Shown here one piece after another: positions 1 to 13,679 of a stretch of 64,000 bases of DNA. A model generated the notes under the pieces. That model saw only the letters and a list, made by a program, of their open reading frames with translations. It was not told where the DNA came from and made no database searches. The DNA is taken from positions 4,967,062 to 5,031,061 of the forward strand of contig CM034241.1 of NCBI GenBank assembly GCA_019916065.1, written 5' to 3'. Numbering within the stretch: position 1 is the stretch's first letter; each line of letters begins with the position of its first letter. Origin of the DNA: Vitellaria paradoxa (Eukaryota > Streptophyta > Magnoliopsida > Ericales > Sapotaceae). Made by a program: the position numbers and the translations under genes.

Positions 1-2603
1 ATTGAATTTTTTTTTTTTTAACTTTGAGAAAGTAAGAATGTGCAAAAAATGTAATAAAGATTTTTTGAAATTTTCAGAGGTTTTCAAATATTTTCACCAA
101 ATTTTTGTGGACCAAACGTACCCTAAAAAGAAAAAAAAATATAGAAAGAAAAAGTTTGTATACTGGTGTTCGATTGTTTGTATACTAGTTGTTTAGTTGG
201 TCCAAATTTAACAAAATTTTTAAAAATTTACATAATTATTTTAATTTTCTTTACTTAAATTTCAGTATATGTTACTTTTACACTAATTTTTTTAATTTTT
301 TACATTTTTTTGAACTTTCTTTTTACCAAAATTTACTATGCACACAAAATTATTAACTTTTTCAAATTTTTTTTCTATTTTTACATGTTTTGCCAAACAC
401 CATTTTTGCTACAAGTAATGCGTGTCAACTCCAGAATAAGAATTAAAAAAATTAAATTTTTTGATTTACCTAATGCCAGCTAAAATATCAAAAGTTTATA
501 GTTCAATTATGATTTGCTGATGTTTAATGTTTGTGTGGAATTGAACGTCCATGTAAAATAAGAACTATAAATATTTTTATGCTTAATTATTTATTTTTTT
601 ATTTTATTTTCTGTTGCTATTTATTTTTTTAAATGAAAATTGAAACTCTATTTGGAAATACAATTTTGTTTACAGTAATTAGTTTTTAAAAAGTTAATTA
701 AATTTAATAAAATATATTTCATATTAATTTAATTAATTAATTAAAATAAAATAAATTAATTTAATTTAAAAAAATTAATTGAATTTAATAAAATATATGT
801 CATATTAATTTAATTAATTAAATTATTTATTAAAATAATTTAATTCAATAAAACTAATAATATTAAATATAATTTAGTTATATTTTTATTAAAAATAAAA
901 TAACAAAATATATTTCATATTAATTTAATTAAACTAAATTAAATTAATTTCATTATTTATTAAAAATAATTTTAGTTTAATAAAATATTTAAATAAAATA
1001 ATCTATTTTAATAAGATGCAACAAAAAATGAATAAAATATTAAAATTGACAATATCACATAAAAGGAAAGAGAGTGAAGACGCTATTTTTTTATTTACGT
1101 TTTTTTGTTTAAGTTTTCATTTATTTGGGAACAAAAAATAAATAAAAATAAATTTAACAAACAGGTTTTTAAGATGATTTAAGCAAATCTTCAACTGAAT
1201 TGAGGGCAATTAGCTTGGTTTCTCAATGGGCTCTACAATGTACACAAATTTTGTGACTAGGGTTGGAAAATTAGTTGAGTTTAAAACTAAAGGTGTTTAG
1301 TTAGTTTATTTATAAGATGAGTTAGCTACGCAAGTAATTGTTTAATTTTTAAGACACTGTAATTAATTAAAAATTCAGACGTTTAATTATCACAAAGAAA
1401 GAACTTATTTCCCAAAATAGAAATTCGAGTAAAATTTAAGGAGTGCAAAATGAAATTTACCCTTAAATAAGACTATTTAGGTTATTCATTATTAAGTAAA
1501 TTCAGGGCAAGAACAGAACACTTTCTGTTTTAGAACTGAAAGGCTCACACTTTCACAAAGGAATAACGTGTAAATGTCATGTTTCGGGGCAAATTCTTCA
1601 GTTACAACCACCACCCCCAAAAATATGCACCAAGAAAGCCTACTCCAATGACAAGTGTGTTTCAGTTGGGCCGCAAAACAAGCCAAACTAATTTGACTAT
1701 GCTAAGACTCTCAGATTGGCTCAAAAATGAAAATACAACACACATGACTCTGTCATATTCTCAAGGTCACTCCCCATAAATGGAAGTTGGGAAGTTGAAC
1801 AAATATTAAAAGATTGTAAAATGGCAGGTACGCTTGGACCGGATTAATATCAGACTTACTATTTCAATCTCAAACCCGATCTTATGTTAATTTTTATGTC
1901 TCGGACCCATCCAATTAAACTTGCTTAATTTACAAATTAATTTTTTTTTTTTAACAATTTATCCCATATTTGATGTCCAATGAACTCCCTAGAAGGCTAA
2001 AAGAAACATATGTGGGGGAAGGGGGAAATTTTGGGAGTTAAGGAGGGGGAGACAATGGGACAAGAAAAACTATTTACAAAACAGAAGCAGCAGCAAACTT
2101 TTTGTTTTTCTTCACACATTAGGCCCATTGCTGACATTGATCTCCAAAAGCCTCCCAAGCCGGTTGTTAGCAAACTAGGCACTGGTTTGCATGAAGCTTT
2201 AAAACTCCCACACATCTGCGGCACGTACACTGCACCAAGAAAAGAAACCCGGAAAATGAGATTAAGTAATAAGTTAAAATCACTATTATCCCTACTAATC
2301 ACGTTTCGAAACTTGATATACTAACATTTTAATATATTAAATTTGACGATACGAAGATATTATATCATATCATATTTTGTTTTCACTAAAAACAACGTTT
2401 GAAAATAGTGAATTAATACCAAATTATATAACCATAAGTTTAAAATTTTATCAAAAGATGATGACTCCAGATTTGTATCAAATAAAATTCGAACCTAGTT
2501 TCATGAATATCTAATCTGTTTTATTTCTTGATTATTATTATTTGAAAATAAGTTATTTTCATATACAAAGGCATTTTAATGATTTTCCCAAAATTACTCC
2601 ACC
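1..2603. other. AT-rich gene-free stretch
   Basis: No gene is recognised. Positions about 670-1015 are low-complexity DNA built from repeated TTAATT/AATTTAATAAAATA words, resembling the core of the large TIR element at 52.86-54.09 kb. Positions 1490-1790 and 1990-2320 are less AT-rich. On the minus strand the latter has an acceptor-like pyrimidine tract ending in CAG near 2230, followed by an open stretch to 1997, but its translation matches no family I know. Confidence 0.6.
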
Positions 2604-2749
2604 AAGTCCATTCATGTGAGCGTGGCCTTTAGCTCAGTGGTTAAGAGCATTTCCTGCTCGCTCATGACTCGAGTTCGAGTCTTCCCCCTCCCCTTAAAAA
2701 AAAAAAAAAAAAAAATTCACCTTTCAAAAAAAAAAAAGTCCATTCATGT
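2604..2749 (+). mobile_element. very short tRNA-derived SINE with 14 bp TSD
   Basis: A 118 bp insert (2618-2735) is flanked by identical 14 bp direct repeats AAGTCCATTCATGT at 2604-2617 and 2736-2749. The insert starts with a tRNA-like module: an A-box-like TAGCTCAGTGG near 2630 and a B-box-like GAGTTCGAGTC near 2670. A-rich tails follow at 2696-2715 and 2726-2737. There is almost no body between the tRNA-like head and the tail. It does not fold as a complete tRNA because the acceptor arms do not pair, so it is a retroposed copy and not a tRNA gene. Confidence 0.8.
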
Positions 2750-4834
2750 TCAATTTTTACATTAGCTAAAATATAAAAGCCATTGGATTCTTCATTGGCA
2801 CCATCTTAACCATCCTAGGCTCTCTCTATATTCTTGTGCAACGCGAAACCTTTTCCTAGGCTCCTAGCCCACGCAAGGCTTTACTAATTATCCAACTAAC
2901 CCACTATATTTTCGTCTCAAGTTCACCTTATCTGAGCTTAATCCAAAGTATAAGAGTAAAAAAGTATAGATTTTCGTAATCAAGGGAGTATTCTTGATTT
3001 TCAAATGGTGGTAAAGTTGTTCTATTATGACTTGCAAGTTAAGGGTTGGAATTATAAATCAGCCTTTGAACTTGAAAAGAGAAAACTGTCTATATCTGAT
3101 CTTTTTTAAATTCTATAATATAAGAATTTTGTTCATTAAGTTTTTATTTTTTTATTTTTTAGTGAAGGAACAAAAACAATCAATTAATTTTCTAACGTCG
3201 TCCTTTTTTTTTCGGTTGAATTTTTTCAATGATTATTCATTAATGTATGGCCGTAATGAAATCAAATATGAACCCGGCGCGATCTATACGGCATGATTGA
3301 AAACTGAGACCTCAAGATACAAATTAATTGTTAGTCTCAATGTTCACAACATAGCATATTATTGTTGCATTTGTTAGGCCTTCAAGGTGTCCATATTGTA
3401 AATTTTCGGACAAGATCATAGGCGCCCCAGAAAAGTACGAGAAGGGGATAGAGCCAAGCTTTCTAATATATAAATTAATCGAAAAATTTATTAATTTATT
3501 AGCAAGTGTGAAACCGTTAATGGTTCGGTTAACGTGGAATTAGAAAAAAAAAAAAAAACCTAGAATGGCAAATAGGCGGGTTGTAGGTAAACAACCTTCT
3601 ATCTATTTAGGGTTTTTTGGATGACAAAAAAAAAAAATTAAAAAGTTAGTGTAAAAGAAACACGTTGCAAAATTTGATTGGAAGAATGTGGTAACTTTTT
3701 GTAATTTTTCTTAAAAGTTAAACCACAAACACCTTGTATGATGCGTTTGGTTCACTGAAAAATGTTGAAAAATTATGAAAGTCTCTAAATGTTATTCACT
3801 TTTTATCTCACTATACCAATTATGAATTTACAAATTATCGCCAAATTATTTCGCTTTATCTTACCTTTTGTTACTCCAAACGTCCTCTTAGTCATATCTC
3901 CAACAACCCAAATTCAATATATTTACTTGCCTTAAATTTTTTTTTTTTAATTTTTGATAGATATAACCAACAACACAATTGTTACTCATCAAAAAAAAAA
4001 AAAAAAAAAAACAACACAATTGTTTTTTTTTTTTTTTTGTCTATAAAAATATACTATATCTCTATGTGTGTGTATATATATATATATATATATTTTGGTG
4101 TAATTTTTTCGTTTGTGCCTCCTCTCTCCTTTCTCTTATCTTCATTATCCCCTCCGTTCTCCCTTTTTTCACTTCTTTATTTCATAATTTTAATTAGAGC
4201 AGTTATAATTTGAACGTCAAATTTCTAATAGAAGCAGCTTAGGGGAGTTAAAAAAGTATTTTGAGTCAACAATTTGTTGAAGGAAAACGAAAGGAGAGCG
4301 AGGGCAAAATAGAAGTAAATAAAGGAGGGGAAAAAAGGAAAATACAAAAAAGTAAAAATATATGTATTTTTAGTTTGAATAATATAATAAAATGAAAGGT
4401 TTTCTAGATAAATATATGTATTTTTACTTTTGGCTGTGTTAACTGGTATGTCTCAATTAATGATTTAGGAGCAAAATAGAAATGAAAAATCAACACTTCA
4501 TTTGGGATGAATTTCATTTACTTAAATTTTTATTTTTTTATATTTTTAAATGATTAAAATTAACTTTTATATTTTAAAATTTTTAAATCATGGAACGTAA
4601 AAATATCAAATGAATAAAAAATAAAAAAAAAAACTAGTTATTAAAAAATAATTTTTTCTATTTTCTAAATATAAAAAAACTAACTTTTTAATACTTTATT
4701 TTGTTCCCAAACTAGGCCTAAAGATTAAACCAAATAGTTTGGACATGTTATTTTCAAATCTTCTTCTAATCCAACTTAGTTTGGTTTTCTATTTTTAAAA
4801 TATTTCAATTTTCGGTTCCATTTAATTGTTTTAA
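2750..4834. other. AT-rich spacer with homopolymer runs
   Basis: No gene or complete element is recognised. It holds A and T runs (3545-3558, 3990-4011, 4022-4039), a TG/TA run at 4066-4092 and short stretches that could be worn MITE ends. The only open frames are low-complexity. Confidence 0.5.
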
Positions 4835-5742
4835 GGATTTATTTCACTTACACCATTTGTGATTTTTAGTTTTGTATATTTAAATCTCACAAGTTTCATA
4901 AATGTATACCTAAATCTCTTGAAATTTCATAAATATGCACACAGACTCCTTTTGTTAAATTTTTCATCCAAAAAGTAAGTTTTAGCCTATTAAATGCTAT
5001 GAAATTACCTCTATATCCTTACTATTAATATAAAAAAGTATAAAAAAGAAAATTAAGAAAAGTTCTTCCTTTATTATTTGATACTAATAGAAAGGAAGCA
5101 GAAGAAAAGAGAAAACTATTTTTTTTTCATGTTTAGTTTATTAAATTATTAATAGAAAATATTAATAAAATTTATATATATGTGTAATTGCAACTTTATA
5201 TACAATATACATTTAAAATATTGATGTGAAACATAATAATTTAAAGAATTAATATAGAAAAAGGTTTAAAAAATTAATAGATTAATTATAATGTAATTTT
5301 TATTTTCATGTTTAGTTTATTAGATTATTAATTAAAAATAATGATAATTGATTATGTATAATTACTAATTTATATATATAAATTTAAAATATTAATGCAA
5401 AGTATAATAATTTAAAGTACTAATATTGAAGGGGTTCACAAATTTTTTAATAAATTAATTACAATGTAATTTATATATAAAAAAAAGATGCCATATCATA
5501 ATATAAATATCTTTTTATTAATATTAAGAGCATGATGGTAATTTTATAGTATTGAATTGGTCAAAAGTTACTTTTTGAATGAAAAATTTACTTAGAAGGG
5601 GGTTTAAGTAAACATTACAAATCTTAAGGGGTTTAGGTACACATTTATAAAATTTGTAGAGTTTAAGTGTATAAAACTGAAATTACATAAAATTGAAATT
5701 ACATAAAACTGAAATTACAGGGAGTGTATGTAAAATAAACTC
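4835..5742. mobile_element. long-TIR MITE, Mutator-like
   Basis: The first and last roughly 200 bp are inverted copies of each other. The left arm begins GGATTTATTTCACTTACACC near 4835. The reverse complement of the right end begins GAGTTTATTTTACATACACT near 5742. Both arms then carry the same order of words, down to a shared tract around TTTTTGGATGAAAAATTT. The core (about 5040-5520) is AT-rich, noncoding and internally repetitive. Long degenerate TIRs around a noncoding core fit a non-autonomous Mutator-type MITE. A clear 9 bp target duplication was not found. Confidence 0.65.
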
Positions 5743-5879
5743 TTTTTCGTTTTTTTAATTATGGTTAAAATAAAAAACTGGTTTTCAATTCAGTTTAAGT
5801 TTTTCATTTAAAATTTGGTTAAAATCCAAAACTCAATTTTAAGGAAGCATTTTTTACTGTTTACCATAAAGATTGAAGA

Positions 5880-5880
<1 letters not shown>

Positions 5881-5934
<54 letters not shown>

Positions 5935-5945
5935 GGGAGAAGATA

Positions 5946-5980
<35 letters not shown>

Positions 5981-5990
5981 GAGAGATATA
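5881..5990. repeat. compound (GT)n(GA)n microsatellite
   Basis: Two successive GT-then-GA blocks: GT from about 5882 running into GA to about 5940, then GT from about 5946 running into GA to about 5985. The doubled arrangement suggests a small tandem duplication of the whole compound repeat. Confidence 0.9.
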
Positions 5991-6280
5991 AAATAAGAAA
6001 TTTGTATCATTAATATTCAGTTATTTAACTGAAAAAAAAAAACAGATAATAATTGTTTAATTCGATTCTATCAAATTTTTGTTTGATTCGGACATTTTAA
6101 ATGAACAAAAAAAAAAGTTGATTAATTTGATTTAATATTGAAAATTGGATGCTCTCTTTAAATGATCGAAAAGTCTAATGACTGTAACGTGACCGTGATT
6201 TAGGTGTTTGATTTATCAAAAAAATAAAAATAAAAAGTTAATATAAAAGTGATATAAGACAAAATTTAATTAGAAAAAAT

Positions 6281-6614
6281 TAAGTGGCATTTGATTAGTT
6301 TTTTTATTTTTAGTTTTCTGCTTTTTGTTTTCAATTTTCTATTTTAAGCTCATTTGCTATTTGCGCCTTTGAAAAAAAAAAAAAAGAAAACAATTCAAAC
6401 ACGTTTGGTCGCTTGTATTTTTTAAATTTGTTTTAAAAAATATAAAATAGATTTACATATGAAATGAAAAAAAAATAAAATATTATTTTGAATGTTTTCA
6501 ATCTAAAATAAAAAAAATAGAGTATTTTTTTCTTATTTTAAGATTTTTTAAATATAAAACACATAAAATATAAAACAAAAAATAAAAAAAAAAAAAAACC
6601 AAATAACACTTTAG
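6281..6614. mobile_element. MITE family 1, copy a
   Basis: The ends are inverted: AAGTGGCATTTGATTAG on the left, and the reverse complement of the right end reads AAAGTGTTATTTGGTTT. The noncoding core shares a long series of words with 13083-13396, including TTTACATATGAAATG and TTTAAAATATAAAACACA. Two dispersed copies with the same ends support a MITE family. The superfamily is uncertain, with hAT-like length and ends. Confidence 0.6.
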
Positions 6615-9600
6615 TAAAAATTGAATTTTTTAGTATTTTTTTTTTGGTAAAACAAACACCACCTTAAAAGTAATTGAACTTTTTTTATTTTTTTATCAAG
6701 TAAAAGTAATTCGACATGAATTTTTGGGTTCTCCAATTTAAAGATCCTAGACTAATCCAGTTACTGGCTCGTCAAAGTCAAAACTTATGGGCTACGACTT
6801 ATCACCTCAGACCTTAATTTCAAACCCCCATTCCTTTTATGGCCCGATTGAATTGTGCTAAAATTTCAGGGGATAAGTTTTAGAGGGAGTATAAAATAAG
6901 AGGTAGTATTATTTTTAGAGAGTTGATCCACATTGATATGATATTTATGAAGAGAGATAATTTTGACTTGGTTTTGATATTTTATAAATAAGAGGGATGA
7001 ATGATAAAAAAAGCAATCAAATGACTTTTTTACCCTTATAGTGTCTCAAACTTGATTACTCATTAAATTAAATATTAAATTGTAAAATCCACTCTATTTA
7101 ATTATTTTTGGACAATTTGAAATTATATTATTTATTTCCTTGAAATTTTAATTTTTTATAAATTTATTTAATCAAAATTTTTTTAAATATGTACTTTTGA
7201 ATGGTTGATTATTATCTAATTTTATTTTTAATTATATTTATTTTGACTTGTTAGCCTATTTATTATTTTTTTTACTAGCATTATATTTATTTTGATCAAG
7301 TTAATGAGGGCTAAAAACTTCAAAAACAAGAGCCATCCCCCGCATATATTTTGGCTAGGGTCGAGAGTGCCCAAATTTTATCCGGGAGACTGCGAGGGGG
7401 TGAAAAGTGAAGACCCGGAAAAATTTATAGGGGGGATAAGTTTGGTTCCCAAATCATGACAACAGGGTGAAATTTTTGGAAGGCAGCTTTCCCCATATCC
7501 AAGCGGGGCCTTAAGGTTATGTTGACCCCATCCATTGCGAAGGCCTCAAGGGTACTAGGTCCGCAATTCGTATTTATGTGTTATATACATATATATATAA
7601 TTCATAATCCATTACACGCATCTATTTGTGTTTGTATTTAAATATCTTAAAATTTAATAAATATATTAATACTTAATTCATTTTAAAACTAAATAGAATT
7701 ATGTTAATTTTAAGTTAACATATTCATATTATGTAATATTTATATTTTAACATTTTTTAATATTGCTATAGTTAAAAATAAATATAAAGACTGATTAGTT
7801 AGTTAAATTCAGCCAGATCAATTTTATCAGCTACTCTCATTTGGTTAATATCATATGCATCAATTTTTCAACACATATGTTAGAAAATCATAGACTTGCA
7901 TAGCAGTTGGTTTGAACCCACATCCAAAATCTTGTTATGGTTCGATAAATTAAAAAATTTTTTTACTTACCGAAAAAAAAGTTAAAAAGTTTTCACCCTA
8001 TTCAAAGATGGAATTATATAGTAATTATAGAGATCTTGACCCCGCCAGAATTACAATAGATGTCTTATATTTTATAGTTAAAAAATTTAAAACATAGGAC
8101 AAAAATCATTTTAGACCTTTTTGACTCAAAGCACTAAAGATCTCGAAGTATGGAAAAAAGAAATGTCAAATTAAATATGTTTTCAGTATTTTTAAAACAT
8201 AAATCTCAAAAAATAAAAATATAAATCAAATGCTACCTAAGCCATTGATTCTATTGTTAAAATTCATGGTAACAACTATAATTTTGATAAATTTAGGTAT
8301 TTTATTATGGGAGCATTTGAAGTGACAATAATTATAAAATTTGATAAAATTTGTGGGTTCGTAATTCGTATAATAAAATAAAAAATAAATAATTTTTAAA
8401 AGTTTTTAATATTCTTAACCATTTTCAACATTTTTCAACACTTGGCCTATATTCCTCACTATTGTCCCCAAAGAGCTTCTAAAAATCGGAAAAAAATTGA
8501 GAAATGGCCAAGTATGAAATCTTCGAAACATGGAAGGGTAGCAAGTCAAAAGACGGCTAGCTGTACTCAATTAAAATAGTAATTTCTATGTTAGATTTTC
8601 TGCCATTCTAGTTGCCTACCTAGAAACTTCTTCGCATATATGGTTTTTCAATTTGAAAACTCAAATAGAACGGCAAATGGTTAAAAGGATGTTTTGGCTA
8701 TCAAGCTATCCTTTTGGCTATCAAGCTCCACGATGAGGAAAGTATTACGATTGCTTGCTCTTGAAGGCTCGTAGAACTTTATTTGTTTCTATAGGGAAAA
8801 TTGGGCGTCCGACTAGAATGTCAAATTTTGGCGAAATGACAAAAAATAAATAAATTTTAAATTATTGGATATTTAGTATTTTTTTTGAAAAATATAAAAA
8901 AATAAAAAAATTGGATAAAGTTAAATATTTTTAGCTAAATTTGACACTCTAAACGCACACCTATAACACTCTGCACTTTACAATTAATTTTATTTTTTAA
9001 TCACTTTATTTTTAATTGTAACAGTTAATTTCTTACGCCTATACTCCTATTTCACTTTGATTTTTTTATCAAATTTACTTACAAAATTTTTTTGTGCCAA
9101 TCACAAATAATGGACAAGTGATATTTTTTAGTCACATTTTCTTAGTAGTTATTAACAAAAGAATAAAATTAAAATTTGACCCTAAAAATAAGAGATTAAT
9201 TGTTATAATTGAAAATATAAGGACTAAAGTGAACTTGAATGTTAAGTATATAGTAACAAATGTAATTTATTATTATTTTTTTTTATGAAGAGGAGAAAAT
9301 AACAGAAAAGGCCAAATTCAAAGTTTTGGGAAAAGACAATCACGAAGAAGATATATATATATATATATATATATTCCAAGTGACATCTCTTATGACTTTA
9401 ATATTATGCGAGGAAGCTGATATTGAAATTTTAAATAATAATAATAATTATTATTATTATTATTTGGGTTGTTTGTTTTTGCTCTACGAGTGAGCAATCC
9501 AGTTCAGATTCTCACATGGTTGGGTAAGATATGAAATGCAAAGCTGATTGGTTGACTAACTAACAAATTCAACCACGTTTGGGGAACGTCATTTTTATAA

Positions 9601-10440
9601 GTTATAAAGATCGAATGAAGGGTCCCCATAATTAATCAGATCGCACTGATTTAAATTTTGATTGATTTATAGTAATGATTAAAACTCGTATCTTCGATTC
9701 AAATTTCAATTCGGGAATTTGTATGCCGTCAACATTGATATGGTGCTTATCAAAAATTTTTCAGTGTTTAAGTTAGCAACAGTAATGGAGAATTAATTCA
9801 GCAAAATAATGGCAGGATAAAAGATTACGTACCTGATTCTAAAAAATTACCCTTTATTTTTAGACCATCGTTTTGGAAATCATAATTGGGATTCAATTGG
9901 AGTCCATTTCCCCAAAATGACTCTTTTCTTTATTAAGATAAGGAAACATAAGATCTGTATCAATTCGGAAACTTCTGACCCAATTCATAATGATTCTGTT
10001 CTAGTCATTCTGGTATGAATCACAGGATCGCAGTTATAGAATTCCCACATACATGCCCTTATGCTCAACTCGGCACTTGGCTGGTTCATCACTCAAATTA
10101 GGGAGCTAGGCTTGTCCAACATCGTTAACTCAGACGGTTAGCTCGCCCTTCTTCGAGGGTCTTCTAATATTACCGTGGGGTATTTATGTTATTTCAGATA
10201 AATATAGAAATCTCTCTCATTAATTTTATATATTTCGGCTACGTTTGGTTTGCTAAAAAAAAAAAAAAAAAAAAACTTCTATAACTCTCTTACGCATTTT
10301 ACTTACCCCATACTTGAAATCTCTATAAATATATATATCTACATATCCTAATAAATTTTTACAAATTTCAATAAATGTTTTATAAATTTTATTAATTTTT
10401 TTCACAAATTTCAATAACTTTTCAACAAATTTCAACAAAT
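6615..10440. other. gene-free spacer with worn repeats
   Basis: No gene is recognised. Positions 6839-7512 are less AT-rich and have weakly inverted ends (GGCCCGATTGAATTG versus GGCCCCGCTTGGATATG), possibly a decayed TIR element. Positions about 8960-9275 also have inverted, AT-rich ends. Microsatellites lie at 9350-9374 (AT)n and 9437-9461 (AAT/ATT). An imperfect small tandem duplication of a GGCTATCAAGCT unit sits at 8692-8728. Confidence 0.5.
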
Positions 10441-10745
10441 TTGACATAAATCCGTTGAAGCGGACCCAAAAATCCGTTCGAATGATTTCTCTCTCTAACA
10501 TTCTAGTGCAAAAGTCAAAAAATTCAATTATTTTAAAAATATTTTGACATAAATCCGTTGAAATGGATCAAAAAAACCGTTCTAATAATTTCTCTTTCTA
10601 ACTTTTTGATATAAAAGTCAAAAAATTTAATAATTTTTAAAAAATTTTGACATAGATCTGTTAGAATTGACCCCAAAAAAATCATTTTAATAGTTTCTCT
10701 CTTCAATTTTTAAACGCAAAAATTCAAAAGTTGCAAAACCCATTT
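10441..10745. repeat. 3 x ~103 bp tandem repeat
   Basis: Three diverged copies start at 10441, 10544 and 10647. Each begins TTGACATA(A/G)ATC(C/T)GTT and carries a TTTCTCT tract mid-unit. Spacing is 103 bp both times. Copies differ by many substitutions, so the array is old. No coding sense is visible. Confidence 0.8.
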
Positions 10746-12298
10746 AAAAAAAACGTGGTTAAACGCTACCTACCAAAAACTTACTCAGGTTGCAATTTTT
10801 TTTTTTTCGTTATTTTTTTTGTCATTCTAATCCCAAACTTCATCTGCTAAACGGGAGTGATTGGTCGAATATACAGACATATATATTAATATAATTTCTG
10901 TTTCTTGCAGGGAGGAGTTGACTGAATCAGGAGCCAACTTGCTTTACAGGCCAAAGTTAGGTGGAAAATTGAAAAAATGGGACGAGTAGGCTACATTTGG
11001 CAGAGGGGGTAGGGGTAGATTGCGAGATGAAATAGTTACGATGGAGTGTTTGATTGATAAAAATTTAGTAAAAAAATATAATAAAAATATAAAAATTAGA
11101 TATAAAAGTAATATATGATAAAATTTAATTAAAAAATATAAAAAGTAAATAAAATTAATAAATATTAATTAATTTTGATCAACCAAACACCCCGATACCT
11201 CATCCTATGCACAAGAACATAGAGTGTACAAAGAAAATACCACACAATTTGAAAACCGAATCAAATCAACCAATTTGGCTTAAATTAATTCAAGTTTAGA
11301 TTAAAATCGGTTCAATTGTGAATTAAAAAATTAATAACTTGATATTTTTAGTTCAATTCTCAACTTAATAGATAAAAGGACCGAACTCGAATTGAAAATA
11401 TTTTTATCTGAACTAATCTAAAAAATATAATATATAATTAATATAAAATACTATACATTCAAAAAAATGTACTTGAGATTCAAACTTATTTGAATTTTAA
11501 TATTACTTACGGGGCGTTTGAATTTACAAAAATTGAGATAAAATATGATTTAAGTTATTTTTTAATATTTGAAGTGTAAGCCACAAAAAATAGAAAAGAA
11601 TACTTCCATTTGAACAGATTTCAGTATAAATTTTTTGACTTTTCTATCAAAATTTTTTAAAATTTATAAAAATGTTATTGAAATTTGTAGAAATTTTTTT
11701 GAGATTTGTAAAAAATTATTAAAATTTGTAAAAATTTGTGGTGATTTGTAAATATAGATAAATTTATAGAGATTTATAGGAATTTATATAGTTCAAGGTG
11801 AAAAAAGTTGTATAGATAATTATAGAGATTTTTAGAATTTTTGGTAATTTTCGGTGATTTAAACAAGCCATCTTTGAATGTTTAAGAACTAAAAATAAGT
11901 AAATTGACTCAACCCAATCAAATCTAGAATAAATCAAAAATTGAATCGATCCAACTTAACATTTTAGATTCAATTTAATTCAGTTTCGTATACAAATTTT
12001 AAAAGCCAATTCTGAATTAAACATGAATCCGAAATGAAACGATCCATCTGCACCCCTGCAAGAACATCTAACGAAGAGGTCATTATGGATATTTCCGCCC
12101 CCACTTCTGACTTCCCCCCAACGCCACCACAAACATGGCTTTAGTTCACACCTTGAAGTCAACTTCCAGTGGCCCAATATTATAATGAATATCTGGTGTT
12201 CCCACCTCAATTCTCTCTCTCTCTCTGCAGTCATGGTGATCTAATACCCATATCCAAGAACTTAGAAAACCAAACAGACTACTATACGCTTTTAGAAT
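10746..12298. other. spacer and probable 5' flank of the kinase relic
   Basis: AT-rich, with a possible worn TIR element at 11510-11875. From about 12050 the composition changes: less AT-rich, pyrimidine-rich and containing a CT repeat at 12211-12228, as expected for the promoter and 5' leader of the kinase gene that follows. No TATA box can be singled out. Confidence 0.4.
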
Positions 12299-13082
12299 AT
12301 GAAGTTCTCTTTTCCTTTCTCAAATTGTTTCTCCTCCACAACAAATCCCAAGGGGGGTATATATACTCTCAACTCTTCTTCATCTCCTTTCGCATGCCAT
12401 TATTTTTTTTCATGTGTGTATATATATTAGTCTTTGTATGTATGAAATTAATAAATCTGCACCAGTTGTTGTATGTAATTTTTTATTTATTTGAATGTGT
12501 ATATTATATATATATATATATATATGATAAGGCATACAAGCTAGTGGGGCTTTCAGGGTTTTCTCTTACAACGAATTGAAAGCTGCCTCTATGGTTTCCG
12601 TTCATCAAACAAGATTGGAGACGGAGGATTCGGAACTGTCTATAAGGTTATTTTTCACTCACCGCCAATTAGTGTATTTTTTCCTTTTTTCTTTTTTTTT
12701 GGGGGGGGGGGGGGTGGTGGCAACATCAATTATAGTTAACTACATGAACCTTTCAATGACTTATTTTTATGTGGAGCGGTTCTATCACACTAGAATAATT
12801 TAGCCCCAAAAAAAAAATAATAATAATAATAAATAAAATAATGTGTCAGTGATAATTTTATAATTAGAGTGCACCAAAATGACATTTTTATTTAAATTGA
12901 TAAACTCAAAAGTGTTCTTTTTGGTAGTTTTCTCTAACATTTTTTTTTCTTTTCTGACAAAATATTTTTTTGTCATAAGAAATTGCAACATAAGAAAATG
13001 CTAACATAGCTAAAAAAATGTGGGAGAAAGAGGAATTAGAGTGATGTGACAATGGTCGGGTTGTAATTAAAATAGAAATATA

Positions 13083-13396
13083 TTAGGTGTCATTTTATAT
13101 ATTTATTTTTGATTTTGTATTTTTTAAAATAAGAAAAACGGTTCAAAACATATTTAATAACTTGTGTTTTTAAATCTGTTTTATGATACAGAAAATGAGT
13201 TTACATATGAAATGTAAAATTATAAAAAGTCGTTTTAAGCGTTTTTAATTCAAAATAAAAAAAAATCTCAAAATATAAAAAATAAAAAATGTCAAACATT
13301 TCCTATTTTCATGTTTTGAGATTTTTAAAATATAAAACACACAAAACAGAAAATAAAAAACAAAACATAAAATTACAAATTAAATGCTATCTTAGT
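13083..13396. mobile_element. MITE family 1, copy b, in intron 2 of the kinase relic
   Basis: About 310 bp sharing its ends (TTAGGTGTCATTTTATAT; right end ATGCTATCTTAG in reverse) and core words with the copy at 6281-6614. It lies between exons 2 and 3 of the kinase relic and contributes to an intron of about 1.25 kb. Confidence 0.6.
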
Positions 13397-13679
13397 TTTT
13401 CTTTTTTCTTTTTTTTTTTTTTCAAAAGATAGGTTCACAAGTTTTTCATATGTTTTGGTTATGTCTTCTGATATATTTTTATAGCATTAATTTTATATGA
13501 TAGATAATGTTATGCATTTAGAAACATGACCAGAATAACGTGGATAAATGTGAGTCCGTCATTTTAAAATAAAAAAAAAAATTCATAAAAAATAGAGCTT
13601 AATGACAGAATTACTATTGCTGCATTAGTATCATTTTCCGTATGCGACATATATACACGCTCTTAATTTTCTCTTACTA

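Noticed and set aside
2618..2695. tRNA gene
   Set aside because: A- and B-box words are present, but the acceptor and anticodon arms do not pair, and the sequence is flanked by A tail and TSD, so it is a SINE head.
12697..12714. G run of about 14 bases, with similar G or C runs at 25735, 55371 and 57446
   Set aside because: Length may reflect sequencing or assembly uncertainty; no G-quadruplex pattern of four separate G tracts is visible.
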